DNA from: an uncultured Christensenellaceae bacterium
GTDB taxonomy: Bacteria > Bacillota > Clostridia > Christensenellales > UBA3700
Assembly (NCBI GenBank): GCA_910588015.1
Contig: CAJUOK010000005.1
Span: 1 to 64,000, forward strand
Length of the DNA stretch: 64,000 nucleotides
Direction: 5' to 3'
Shown: positions 26,141 to 35,423 of the stretch, one piece after another
Layout of the letters: each line of letters begins with the position of its first letter
How positions within the stretch are numbered: position 1 is the first letter of the stretch
Program-made: the position numbers and the translations under genes
Notes under the pieces: generated by a model
The model's input: only the letters and a program-made list of their open reading frames with translations
Told to the model about the DNA's origin: nothing
Database searches by the model: none

Positions 26141-26187
26141 GATAAAAAAGTCAAAGGTCGTTTAGCGACCTTTGACTTTTTTATCCT
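26141..26187. terminator. Strong bidirectional terminator of the eight-gene operon
   Basis: A perfect 21-bp stem (left arm GGATAAAAAAGTCAAAGGTC plus G, with its exact complement) and a five-base loop. It has A and T runs at both feet, so it can work in either direction. It begins 17 bases past the stop of the AAA ATPase gene. Confidence 0.92.
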
Positions 26188-26203
26188 CGATATAATTATG
26201 CTC

Positions 26204-27349
26204 TCAGTGAGTATTGCGGAAATTCTCGTAATTTTCCAACAATGTCGCGCTTATGCTCGGCGGAATCTTTTTGAACGCTCTTTCAAACATATCGAGACGA
26301 AGCGGTATGGGCTTGTCCCCGCATTTCTCCTCTATCTCTTCCAAAGCATAGCGGCAAGTCTCTTCTATAATGCCGCATATATCCGCCGCCGAATAATATG
26401 CAACGGTGCGAACTTCTCCGTTTGCGTCGATTTCGTTGGTGTATTCTTTTGTCATATTGACGACTTCTTCAAGAGAAATTCCTTCAAGTTCTATACCCTT
26501 TAACTTACCCTCTATTATGGCTTTCTTTGCGTCGAAATCGGGAGGGGTGACGTGAACGATGTGCGAAAATCTCTTATATCTTAAATAAGCGGGGTCGATT
26601 ACGTCGGGTCTGTTGGTCGCGCCAATCATAATGCGTTTGGAGCCATCGACTCCAAAGCCGTTGATACGCTGCAACAGTTCTGTTGTAACCGCCGACTTAT
26701 AGTCCTTTGTGTCTTGAGTACGCTTGCTGAATATCGATTCGCATTCGTCTACAAATAGTATTGCGCCGTCGGGACAGGTGTCCAACTCGTCGAATATCTG
26801 CTTTACCGCCTGTTCCGATTCTCCGACGTAAGATTTGAAAATATCCGCCGGAGTAACAATAAAAAGCGGCAAATTCATAGCGTTGGCAATTGCCTCGGCA
26901 AACATAGTCTTACCTGTGCCCGGCGCTCCGTACATAAGCATACCCAGACCGCCTTCCATTTTGTAATATTTGAGTATTTCGGGATTGCGCGCCATAAATA
27001 TAAAGCTCTTGACAAGCGCCTTTACGTCGTCAAGTCCCTTTACGTCGTCCAAAGTTGTGTCGGGAACTTTGTTCTTGATAACCGAACCGTAGCTTGCCGC
27101 CGCATCGCTCAACTGCTTATAGAACTTGGAATATTTTTCGATTTTCTCCGTCTCCGTGCAACGGTTGGAAAGCGTGCGCGCAATTTGCGCCGCTTGCGAA
27201 TATTTGGAACGCAATAAAGCCTTGTCTTCTTCGCTGACGTCTTTTTTATCTTTACGTCCGCCAAGTACGCCCCGTATCTCCTCGGTAACGGCTCGGAGTC
27301 TGCCCTCAAGCTCTTCTACTCCGTCTTTCTTTTGGTTGTCTTTTGCCAT
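26204..27349 (-). CDS. Classical AAA ATPase, Vps4/katanin-like
   Basis: A 381-residue ATPase. Residues 10-90 are three predicted helices, the size of a MIT domain. The single AAA domain follows: Walker A GAPGTGKT (141-148), pore loop KSYVGES (172-178), Walker B ILFVDE (197-202), sensor 1 GATNRPD (243-249) and an arginine-finger region YLRYKRF (255-261). The C-terminus, AFKKIPPSISATLLENYENF, resembles the last helix of Vps4-, spastin- and p97-type ATPases. Such enzymes form hexamers that pull proteins through the pore. It is the last gene of the operon, 15 bases after the ESCRT-III-like gene. Vps4 kinship is inferred from layout; a SpoVK- or CDC48-like relation is the alternative. Confidence 0.9.
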   Translation of the reverse strand: MAKDNQKKDGVEELEGRLRAVTEEIRGVLGGRKDKKDVSEEDKALLRSKYSQAAQIARTLSNRCTETEKIEKYSKFYKQLSDAAASYGSVIKNKVPDTTLDDVKGLDDVKALVKSFIFMARNPEILKYYKMEGGLGMLMYGAPGTGKTMFAEAIANAMNLPLFIVTPADIFKSYVGESEQAVKQIFDELDTCPDGAILFVDECESIFSKRTQDTKDYKSAVTTELLQRINGFGVDGSKRIMIGATNRPDVIDPAYLRYKRFSHIVHVTPPDFDAKKAIIEGKLKGIELEGISLEEVVNMTKEYTNEIDANGEVRTVAYYSAADICGIIEETCRYALEEIEEKCGDKPIPLRLDMFERAFKKIPPSISATLLENYENFRNTH

Positions 27350-27364
27350 AATTAATTCCCTTTA

Positions 27365-28108
27365 TCAAACTATGTCGTCAATATTGATATCGCCGCTGCC
27401 GCCCGTTGCAGAAGCTCCCGCGCCTGCAGTACCGGCTCCGTCGGAAGACGTCGAACTCGACGCGCCGTCAGAATTCTCGCTCTTTATCTCGGCTCTCATA
27501 GCGTCAAGACGCTTTTGAGCTTCGCTTTCGTAACCTGCGACCACTCCGTCCTTCTTCTTATTGCCGCCGCCGCTCATACTCTTCTTAAGCTTTTTGTCAA
27601 AGCTGCTCATTGCTCCCATCATTCCGTCGGCTATCTTGCCGTAGCCGCTCACCATCTTGAACATTGTCTTCATTCTGTTGGAATTGTGCTTGACGAACTT
27701 TCTAATTCTGCGTTGCAATTTGATACGTCCCATAAGGGAATAATTGCTATAGTTGTCAATCATCATCATTTCGTTGATAAAATCAAAAACGTCGTCCATA
27801 ATGTTCATTGTTTGCGACAGCACGCTCATTGCTTCTTTCATCGCAAACATCATTCCGACAAATTCTTTCATTGTGAAAGTGACGTTGTAAAACATCGTCA
27901 ATATCTTGGTATTGAAATGGTCGGGACCGTATTTTATTTCGCTTTCGATGGCTTTTCTTCCGAGGTCTTCGATGGCTTTTTCCATCTCTCCTCTCTTGCC
28001 GTCAAGCATCTTGCTTTCCATTTTGCGTTGGTTGTCCGCCATTATCTTTTCATACGGGTCGGACTTTATTTCTTTAAGCTCTCTTTCTTTTTCTCTTCTG
28101 ACTGCCAT
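27365..28108 (-). CDS. Helical protein with ESCRT-III-like layout
   Basis: A 247-residue protein I cannot place in a named family. A basic first segment (MAVRREKERELKEIK) and a long amphipathic helix (about 15-57, DNQRKMESKMLDGKR) are followed by a second long Met-rich helical pair (65-118), a basic helix (126-150) and a loop. Then come a flexible linker and EAQKRLDAMRAEIK at 196-209, which resembles the MIM1 motif (L..RL..LR) by which ESCRT-III tails bind Vps4 MIT domains. The last 40 residues are S, G and A rich. The start follows AGGAGTGAGAAAA. Lying directly before a Vps4-like ATPase gene, it may be its filament-forming substrate (inference). Confidence 0.75.
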   Translation of the reverse strand: MAVRREKERELKEIKSDPYEKIMADNQRKMESKMLDGKRGEMEKAIEDLGRKAIESEIKYGPDHFNTKILTMFYNVTFTMKEFVGMMFAMKEAMSVLSQTMNIMDDVFDFINEMMMIDNYSNYSLMGRIKLQRRIRKFVKHNSNRMKTMFKMVSGYGKIADGMMGAMSSFDKKLKKSMSGGGNKKKDGVVAGYESEAQKRLDAMRAEIKSENSDGASSSTSSDGAGTAGAGASATGGSGDINIDDIV

Positions 28109-28130
28109 TTTTCTCACTCCTGGTCAAAGC

Positions 28131-29624
28131 TTATTTTTTTGTTATTGTGGAAATAATCTGCTCGAGTTCGTCTTTTTCATTGGTTTCGGCAGGTTGTTTT
28201 TCCTCTTCTTCAATCTCTTCTTTTTTCACTGCGGGAGCAGGTTTTTTATATTTCTTTCTCAACTCTTCGATTTTGTCTTTTTTTGCCTGCTCTTCTTTTA
28301 ATCCTTCTTCTTGACTCTTCTTGCGTACGGGATTTTTTACTATATCGAAAACTTTATTGGCTTCGGCAAAACGGTTGTCTACCTGCGCCATATGCATTGT
28401 CTGTTCCTGAACGTTTTCCATAACTATTTCGTAATAACTCAAAGCGGTGACGATTTGCGTTTCGCTTGCGCCGTAAGTAAGCACGTCCAAAAACGTGTTG
28501 AAATCGATATTGGAAAACATAGCGTAAAACATATTGGGTTCTACCCTTTGATACATATTGAAAATGAGTTCCAATCTCTTGAACTGTTGCAAAAGTCTCT
28601 TCATACCCGATATCGTGCCGGCTATCATCTTAAGACTTGCTCTGTAAGAATCTCTTTCGGTTTTTTTGAGCTCTTCGTCTTCTTCAAGCATTTCTATCTG
28701 CAAAAGGGCCTCTTCTTCAAGCAATTCGCCGCTGTCCATCTTGTCGATAAGCTCGGCTATTTTGCCTTGAATTTCCTGTATGTCGGAATTGATTTCGGAT
28801 ATTCTTTCGTATGTGTCGTTTTGAATCTCGAATTGTCTTTCAAACGTCTTCAGCTTTGAGAAGAATGCGTCGCCTTTTTCTTTGACTTCGTCGCGTTTTA
28901 CCATCTTGGAAAACATATCTTCTCTATACAGTCTTATATCGCTTTCTTTTGCGCGCTTGCGCTTGCTTACCTCTTTTGTGAGCTCCGTCCATTTAACGGC
29001 CTCCATTCTTGCTTCTTCCAAATGCTTATTGAGTCCGTCGTATATCATACCTCTAGCTACGCTCTCTCTCCAAGCGCACAAAGCGTAAGTTGGGTCGCCG
29101 TAAACGTATTTTGCTCTGTGAGCGGCGTCTTCCGACGAATTATCCAACGTATCTTCGACGATAAATCTCAATTCTTCGAGCATTTCTACCGAATTCATAA
29201 GTATCGACTTATTATAATCTGAAACGTCTCCCGAAATAAGCATATTAGCTCCGAATATCGAATTGTCGATATACTGTAATATTTCACCCTTTATATCTGC
29301 CATATTATTTTCTCCTACGTCATATTTGAATTTTCTGGTAATCTGTTGTTTTTTGTCTTTAAAGTCGTCTAGTTTAAGCGCGGCGTTGTATTTTGACATT
29401 TCCGCCGCCATATCTGCAAGTTCATAAATCGCGCTTTTGATATTGGAATCGAAACCGTAATTGATTCCTCTTGTCAAAAGGTCTTGGATATTTTCTCTGA
29501 TTTCGTCGGAAAAGCGTTCGCAGCGGTTGCTGTCGTAACCGTTGATTTCTATATCCTTAAATTTTTTGGGATACTTGACTTTATTATCGTCGAGAACGTC
29601 CAACAATCTCTCAAGCGTCAACAA
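28131..29624 (-). CDS. Large coiled-coil protein of the operon
   Basis: A 497-residue, almost wholly helical cytoplasmic protein with no recognised family. Residues 1-200 form a helical region. Residues 235-330 are a strongly charged coiled coil (FERQFEIQNDTYERISEINS). Residues 330-425 form a second helical bundle (MKRLLQQFKRLELIFNMYQR). The C-terminal 70 residues are lysine and glutamate rich and include EEQAKKDKIEELRKKYKK (about 444-461), loosely like a MIM1 motif. Gaps of 4 and 22 bases link it to its neighbours. A second ESCRT-III-like or scaffold component is my guess; it is unproven. Confidence 0.75.
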   Translation of the reverse strand: MLTLERLLDVLDDNKVKYPKKFKDIEINGYDSNRCERFSDEIRENIQDLLTRGINYGFDSNIKSAIYELADMAAEMSKYNAALKLDDFKDKKQQITRKFKYDVGENNMADIKGEILQYIDNSIFGANMLISGDVSDYNKSILMNSVEMLEELRFIVEDTLDNSSEDAAHRAKYVYGDPTYALCAWRESVARGMIYDGLNKHLEEARMEAVKWTELTKEVSKRKRAKESDIRLYREDMFSKMVKRDEVKEKGDAFFSKLKTFERQFEIQNDTYERISEINSDIQEIQGKIAELIDKMDSGELLEEEALLQIEMLEEDEELKKTERDSYRASLKMIAGTISGMKRLLQQFKRLELIFNMYQRVEPNMFYAMFSNIDFNTFLDVLTYGASETQIVTALSYYEIVMENVQEQTMHMAQVDNRFAEANKVFDIVKNPVRKKSQEEGLKEEQAKKDKIEELRKKYKKPAPAVKKEEIEEEEKQPAETNEKDELEQIISTITKK

Positions 29625-29628
29625 TAAT

Positions 29629-30777
29629 TTATTCCTCCTCGCAAACTTCCTTTACGAATTTTTCCATTTCTTTTTTATTCAATCCCTTGCGTCCCTCGTC
29701 GTATTTATAAAAATCGTCGTCGTAGAATACGCAAGAATTGTATTTGCCTGCTTTTATCAACATTTTGATTGCTGCGCAGGAATTGTCTTCCAATGCCGAG
29801 CAAACAACGTTGCGGTCTTTTTTTCTTTTGAGATATTTATGTCCGCCGAGCCAATTGAAAAAGCACAGATAAATGCCGTTATCCGGACATTTGTCTTTGA
29901 CGTAATTCATCAAAGCGTTGGAGCTTTTAAAATCTGCAAATTTGCCGTCTATCTCTTTTTCGTCATACGCTTGCGCGATTTTGAGTTTCAAATCTCTTCC
30001 TACGCTTTCCACTATCGAAAATGATTCGTTGCCCGATTCGAATATCAATCTTTGAGCTTGACTTTTGCTCAACTTGAAAATCGCAAATACTGGCGCGCGT
30101 TCTTCGTCTGCGCAAGCTCTCAAAGCCGCGTAAGCCATTGCCGCAACGTCCGGTTCGCGAGAGGACGAACCTCCGCCGTACGATTCGACTGCTCCGCCCA
30201 AATCGACTATTTTCTGCGCGACCGCCACACGGAGTTTTTCAATGCTCTCAAATCCGTCGAACGAAGTTTTTTTCCTTACCTCGACAGGCGGACACTCCAA
30301 TAACTCCAACATATATTTGCCACACTGTAATTTTATCTGCGTGACTTCGTCCACATATCTTTCTTCGCCATCTTGCGTATTGACGCCTCTGTGTTCGTTG
30401 AAAAGCACGGCTTTGTAATAAAAGTAAGCCGCTCTCCAACGCTCCGCGCCCGCCGAACCGAAATCAGCGTAACCTTTGTCATAATAATACCCCAATCGCA
30501 TAAGCGCCGAAGGATGATATTCAAACGCCGATTCATAACAAAGATTTACCGCTTTGTCAAGATACTTAAATCTTGTCTTTCTGCTCTCGTCTGACGACGT
30601 TAGCCATTTATAATAATACTCTTCCGACCTCACGAAAGACTCTCTGTTGTGAGCCGTAACGGCAAACTCCGTATCGGTGTCGGGAAAAATATCCTTCTTA
30701 CAATCGGGGCAACACCATCTGCCGTTGTAAAGCTCAAGCGGTCTGTCTATTTCGTGACTGCACTTATTACACTTCAT
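29629..30777 (-). CDS. Zinc-ribbon protein with TPR/Sel1-like region
   Basis: A 382-residue soluble protein. An N-terminal zinc ribbon (CNKC at 3-6, WCCPDC at 21-26) is followed by tyrosine-rich helical hairpins at 50-150 (ALMRLGYYYDKGYADFGSAG is Sel1-like). The C-terminal 200 residues contain no recognised motif. Its ATG overlaps the stop of the upstream membrane-protein gene (TAATG), so the two are translationally coupled. A protein-protein adaptor is the plausible role. Confidence 0.78.
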   Translation of the reverse strand: MKCNKCSHEIDRPLELYNGRWCCPDCKKDIFPDTDTEFAVTAHNRESFVRSEEYYYKWLTSSDESRKTRFKYLDKAVNLCYESAFEYHPSALMRLGYYYDKGYADFGSAGAERWRAAYFYYKAVLFNEHRGVNTQDGEERYVDEVTQIKLQCGKYMLELLECPPVEVRKKTSFDGFESIEKLRVAVAQKIVDLGGAVESYGGGSSSREPDVAAMAYAALRACADEERAPVFAIFKLSKSQAQRLIFESGNESFSIVESVGRDLKLKIAQAYDEKEIDGKFADFKSSNALMNYVKDKCPDNGIYLCFFNWLGGHKYLKRKKDRNVVCSALEDNSCAAIKMLIKAGKYNSCVFYDDDFYKYDEGRKGLNKKEMEKFVKEVCEEE

Positions 30778-33770
30778 TATGCCGCCTCCCCTGTGTGCTG
30801 ATTTGGAATATTTACGCTGAAACTCTTTCGCGTATCCGTAAAAACATAGTTCTTTCCGTTTGCGGTTACTTCTACCGAATAATCACCGTTTACCGAAGGG
30901 ATAGAATCTATAATCCTGCCTTTGGCGTCTCGATAAATATACTCGCCCAAAACTATATCTTTAGCGTACGCTTGCCCCTGCACTACTACTTGCGGAGCTA
31001 TAACTTTGCCGCTATTTATGACAACGTCGCTCCATATCAAATTTACGCGCGCTTTCTCTATAACAAAGGTCGTTACGTAAGAGCAAACAATATCGTAATT
31101 TTTAGTAATGTCATTGACAGGCAAAGATACCGTTACCGAATAAGTTCCCGCGTCTATTGCGCTAGCTCCGTTACCGCTGTAAACGGCGCTTCCCAAATCT
31201 TTTTTGGTATGCACGATTGCAAGTCCGCTGTCGACGGCAAAATCAAGTTCCACCGCCTTACCGTCGTATGCTTTTTCGCGCGCTACAGCGTGTATGCGAA
31301 GATTTCGCTTGATTATATTATACGACGCGCTTTGTTCGGTGTCAAACTTATAGTTGCTTGTCGACGGCAAAGATACGGTTGCTTTATAGCCTTCGCCGAC
31401 GTTGATATTCGACGAATATCCGCCGTAAATAAATTGAGAATTTATATTATCAGACCCCACAAGTCCGTTGACAGAACTAACTTGCGGACATTGAGCAATG
31501 CCGTTGTAAACAAGTTGAGTATTTCCCCATATTACGGAGACGCTCTTTTGTTTTATCACATATTCAATAGTATCGTCTATGAGAACGTAATTGGAATCAG
31601 TCAAATACGCGCGAGCAGTATAAGTACCCGCATTTATTTCCGCAGAAGACATATATATCGGCAAATTATATCCGTAAAGTCCCACAGCACTTGCTTGCGG
31701 AACGTAAGCGCTTCCGTCATAAATATGCTCTTCCACTTCCCATTCCGTATTTACGGGAAGAGGCGCAATAGTATAATTAAACGCGCTTCCGTTGCTTATA
31801 AAATACTTTTCGTCGATACTTCCTTGCAATACTATGCTTGCAGTATAACTGCCTGCGTTTACGTTGGAAATATCGGTAACATAAACCGAGTCTTGGGTAA
31901 TTACGTCGCCGTTGATAAATTCCCCTTCGCCAATCGCGTACGTCATATCTTTTAAATTACCGTCGTACACCATATTCGTAGGAGCTTCCCATTTGACGCT
32001 CAACGCTCGCTTGTCTATTTTTAGAGTTTCGTAGACAATTTCGGAAGAAGTCAACGAAGTCTTATCCGATAAAGCTCTTACCGTAAGTCTGTATAATCCG
32101 CTTTGATTAGGATGAACGTTGATAAGCTTATATTGCATACCTTGCGCAGTATTTCCGTCGGCAATAATTCCGTTGGGCAGATAATTCCAACTATACTCCA
32201 AATAACAATCGGCATTGGGCGCTGTCGCGCTTGCGCTCATCGTTACGTCGTTGCCGTAAATATATTTATCGTTGTCAAAATAAATATTTACGTCTTTGGG
32301 TTTTTGCAATTCCCATACCGGAGTTATATAGACAGTGTTGATATCGTAAATCATTTCAAAAGCTTCCAACGCGCCTTTCAAACTGTTAATAGGAGTAGCT
32401 TCCGACGAAGCGTCGAACCTGCAATTCCAACTCAAATTAAAGCCCTCTCTTTCAAGTTCTCCCGTCAAAGCGTCGCCGTTAGCGGCAACAACAAAACGGT
32501 AATCGTGAATTTTACCCGTTATAGCGTCGTATGATTTTTTAAAATCGTCCGAAGGCTCGTATTTGGAATCGTTGTCGTCCTCTACTATAACTTTGTATAT
32601 ATTTTGGAAAGAGACTTTGGAAGCAGTTATATTCGAATCTATCTTTTTCCCGACAAGATTAACCGGAGACTGCGCGTCGGAACTATTGTTTGCCAGAATT
32701 TTGCGATTGTTATTTTCAAAACACCATACCAAATCGGAGACGTTGTTGCAATCGATATGCGAAAGGAATTCCACATTGTCTTCTGCGTAATCAAAATTAA
32801 ATTTATCCCCGGCTTTTCCTATCCAAGTGGGAATAATATTGCTCTTTTGGGGAGCTTTGTCATATGCGAAAGTGACGTATCTCTCGTCGTTGCTCAAATG
32901 CGTCGGATAAAAACTGTTTGCCAATGCAACGGTGTCGTTTTTTTGCAAAAATAATTCTCTGTATGACTCTATAACGTTTTTGTCGACGCCAACTTTAACA
33001 GACAGATTTATATCTTGGATAAATTGCGTATCGTAAAAATTTAATTTGGACAAACTTTCTATATTCACCAGATTTATCGAAGAGTCGGCAAATATCGAGC
33101 AGTTAATTCCCGAAACTTGCTTACCGTTGAATTCTTCGGGTATGACTACCTTATCGCTTCGTCCGCGTTTTATAGACGTTGCTATGTATGTGTCGGTGTC
33201 ATCGTCAAGAGTATATCCGACTACTCTGGATTCTCCCACAAAGCCCTGTCCGAAATACCCGTTGACTGAAAAGAAAACCGCAAAAGCCCCGACCGCTACA
33301 ACCGCGACGGTTGTAAGCGAAATCATTGCTACCTTGATTTTATTTTTACGTTTTAATATCGGATACAAAGACGCGGCTATAGCAGCAATATACAACGCGA
33401 TATGCGAAACCGCATTCAGCGCCGTCGCAGCGCCCGTCATAGATACGTCGCCCGAAGAGAGCACCGCCGAAACAGACGTCACTACTACCGACAAAACGAT
33501 ATATGCCGTCCATATACCCACGGAGTATTTAAAACGAAAGTTCGTCAAAACTATTCCCACAATAAATAACGCGTCCAAAACAAGCAATACTATGGGAATA
33601 GCAATGCCTTGATATCCTGCTACTGCAAAAACAATCAAAAGCGCAAGGTCGCTCACCGCCGCCAATATAGCCGCGATAAGCACAAACACCTTCCTGCCTC
33701 CGAAAGTTTTTTTCGTAGATTTGGTATAATCTATATTTTCGTCGCTTGAAAACATTGTGTTTCGATTCAT
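30777..33770 (-). CDS. Five-TM protein with large Ig/MBG-like extracytoplasmic region
   Basis: A 997-residue protein. After a 26-residue cytoplasmic tail there are five membrane helices (about 27-50, 55-76, 84-105, 118-138, 146-170), which puts the remaining 820 residues outside. Residues 180-490 form a mixed domain, 500-585 an Ig-like domain, and 588-990 about five MBG/YDG-type repeats. These are recognised by YDG/YNG (VYDGNLKD, IYDGSAYVPQ, VYNGIAQCPQ, AYDGKAVELD) and by NAG(S/T)Y(T/S)A turns. There is no LPXTG or other sorting motif, and none is needed. It overlaps the upstream gene by 4 bases. A surface-exposed sensor or adhesin linked to the cytoplasmic machinery is inferred. Confidence 0.85.
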   Translation of the reverse strand: MNRNTMFSSDENIDYTKSTKKTFGGRKVFVLIAAILAAVSDLALLIVFAVAGYQGIAIPIVLLVLDALFIVGIVLTNFRFKYSVGIWTAYIVLSVVVTSVSAVLSSGDVSMTGAATALNAVSHIALYIAAIAASLYPILKRKNKIKVAMISLTTVAVVAVGAFAVFFSVNGYFGQGFVGESRVVGYTLDDDTDTYIATSIKRGRSDKVVIPEEFNGKQVSGINCSIFADSSINLVNIESLSKLNFYDTQFIQDINLSVKVGVDKNVIESYRELFLQKNDTVALANSFYPTHLSNDERYVTFAYDKAPQKSNIIPTWIGKAGDKFNFDYAEDNVEFLSHIDCNNVSDLVWCFENNNRKILANNSSDAQSPVNLVGKKIDSNITASKVSFQNIYKVIVEDDNDSKYEPSDDFKKSYDAITGKIHDYRFVVAANGDALTGELEREGFNLSWNCRFDASSEATPINSLKGALEAFEMIYDINTVYITPVWELQKPKDVNIYFDNDKYIYGNDVTMSASATAPNADCYLEYSWNYLPNGIIADGNTAQGMQYKLINVHPNQSGLYRLTVRALSDKTSLTSSEIVYETLKIDKRALSVKWEAPTNMVYDGNLKDMTYAIGEGEFINGDVITQDSVYVTDISNVNAGSYTASIVLQGSIDEKYFISNGSAFNYTIAPLPVNTEWEVEEHIYDGSAYVPQASAVGLYGYNLPIYMSSAEINAGTYTARAYLTDSNYVLIDDTIEYVIKQKSVSVIWGNTQLVYNGIAQCPQVSSVNGLVGSDNINSQFIYGGYSSNINVGEGYKATVSLPSTSNYKFDTEQSASYNIIKRNLRIHAVAREKAYDGKAVELDFAVDSGLAIVHTKKDLGSAVYSGNGASAIDAGTYSVTVSLPVNDITKNYDIVCSYVTTFVIEKARVNLIWSDVVINSGKVIAPQVVVQGQAYAKDIVLGEYIYRDAKGRIIDSIPSVNGDYSVEVTANGKNYVFTDTRKSFSVNIPNQHTGEAA

Positions 33771-35422
33771 TCTTCACCTCCGTTCTTGATTGCGGGAGCT
33801 TTTAAGAATCCGCTATCGTTTTGTCCGTCCTTGTTGAAGATATATACTTTTTTGTCAAGAATAAACATTATGCAATCCTCGTCCTCTTGACAGTATTTCT
33901 TGGTTTTGACGTTTTGCATTCTCGTAGTCAAGGGCAACATCTCGCTGTATTTGCGATACAAATTATGCCCAATCTTGTATTCGCCCGCGTCCAAACTCTC
34001 AAGCCCCGTCTCAACAACTTTGCAGAAATCGCAAATATAATGTTTCTTGTCGCCGTCTCTTGTAAATGTTCTGCCGCAACAATCGCACTTTATCGTTTCT
34101 TCTTGAGGTCTCAACGTCATAGCGTCTCTTACAAAAACCAAATCTTTTGTATATCGGCTCACTCCGTCGTCGCATTTGAAAATAACTTCGGGATGAGGAC
34201 ATCCTTTGCATTTATATACAAAGTCGCCGTTGCGAGTCTGTATTTTTTCCATATCGTTTCTGCAAACGTAGCGCGTGCAAACGCCTGCAAGACGCGCGTT
34301 TTCGCTGCAGCTTATCCTCTTGATATGGTTGTTGAAAAGTCTGCTCTTGGCAATCGTTTCCAACGCCGTCGAACTCAAGTTCAAATCGGGAACGGTCGGG
34401 TCTATGAGAACGCTCCTTTGCTGACCTTTTATAGTCAAAGTTATCTTACCCGCGTCTATCAGCACGGTTTTGTCGGAGCAAGCGTTGCAAGTAAGAGTCA
34501 GCCGTCCGCTGATACCCATTTTTGCATTAAGCGCAACTTTGTCTCCCAACATAACTTTGTATACGTCGCTTTTCCACTTAAAATGGAATATGTTTAGAAT
34601 AGATACGCTCAAACACGTCAAATCTACTTTATCATTGGGACCTTTCTCCACCATCAGCTCAACGGCTTCTCTGTCTGAAGAGTCGGTAAATACCAAATTC
34701 GACGACATATCGCAATCGCCCGAATTTAAGAATCTGTCGAGTTCGTTGACGACTGTGTCGGTCAAATATACGCTGTTTTGCAATCTTATATCGCCGTCGC
34801 TGTCAACGTCGAAATTTTTTGTAACGTGCGTGTCTATCAATTCCGCTTCGTCTTTGCCGTATGCAACGAAAGAATCTCCGATTTTTCTGAAATATATCTT
34901 TCCCAGCACGGGAACGGCTTCGCCCGTTCCGTCGGTAATCTCCATTCTGAACGATGCGCCGTATACGTCTTCGTTGCCTTCTTTTTCGTCGGCTCTTATT
35001 ATATCGAATCCGTAACCGTCGTAAAAACATTTAAGCACGGTCTCGATAGCCTTGATTTGAGAGGCTATATATTTTTGCGAACGCTCTTTAATTTTGGGAC
35101 GGTATTCCAACACCGAATAATTGCGATGATAATATTCTTTTATCGTCTCTACGAACATAAGCCATTCGGCAGTATCGTTCTTGAATTTTTGTCCTCTAAA
35201 CGCGCCAAACCAAGTCGCGCCGTCTTCGTTTATCAACGCCGCCTTTTCGCCGACAGATTTGCTTGCCTTTCCTCTTGACAATACAAATTCGTGCGACGGC
35301 GTAACTATTCTGTCCGCGTCGGCTTTTAATATCACGCCGTCTTGGACGCAACCTTCTTGATACAGCGTTACTACGCTGTCAAAAGTCTTGGAATATTCGT
35401 TTCCTATATGTATTTTTGCCAT
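33767..35422 (-). CDS. Multi-zinc-ribbon protein of the operon
   Basis: A 551-residue soluble protein with no named family. Residues 1-300 are an alpha/beta region without recognised motifs. The second half has several metal-binding Cys groups: CNAC (312-315), a C..C cluster at 372-387, CKGC with C417 (405-417), and CDCC with CDFC (446-467), the last reading like a treble-clef or rubredoxin-type zinc ribbon. It is one base from the SNF2-like gene, whose product also has a Cys-rich tail, so the two probably act together on nucleic acid or protein. Confidence 0.8.
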   Translation of the reverse strand: MAKIHIGNEYSKTFDSVVTLYQEGCVQDGVILKADADRIVTPSHEFVLSRGKASKSVGEKAALINEDGATWFGAFRGQKFKNDTAEWLMFVETIKEYYHRNYSVLEYRPKIKERSQKYIASQIKAIETVLKCFYDGYGFDIIRADEKEGNEDVYGASFRMEITDGTGEAVPVLGKIYFRKIGDSFVAYGKDEAELIDTHVTKNFDVDSDGDIRLQNSVYLTDTVVNELDRFLNSGDCDMSSNLVFTDSSDREAVELMVEKGPNDKVDLTCLSVSILNIFHFKWKSDVYKVMLGDKVALNAKMGISGRLTLTCNACSDKTVLIDAGKITLTIKGQQRSVLIDPTVPDLNLSSTALETIAKSRLFNNHIKRISCSENARLAGVCTRYVCRNDMEKIQTRNGDFVYKCKGCPHPEVIFKCDDGVSRYTKDLVFVRDAMTLRPQEETIKCDCCGRTFTRDGDKKHYICDFCKVVETGLESLDAGEYKIGHNLYRKYSEMLPLTTRMQNVKTKKYCQEDEDCIMFILDKKVYIFNKDGQNDSGFLKAPAIKNGGEE

Positions 35423-35423
35423 A

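Noticed and set aside
30777..33770. Short direct repeats as a CRISPR array
   Set aside because: The repeats are protein-level MBG motifs without constant DNA repeats and spacers; no cas genes exist here.
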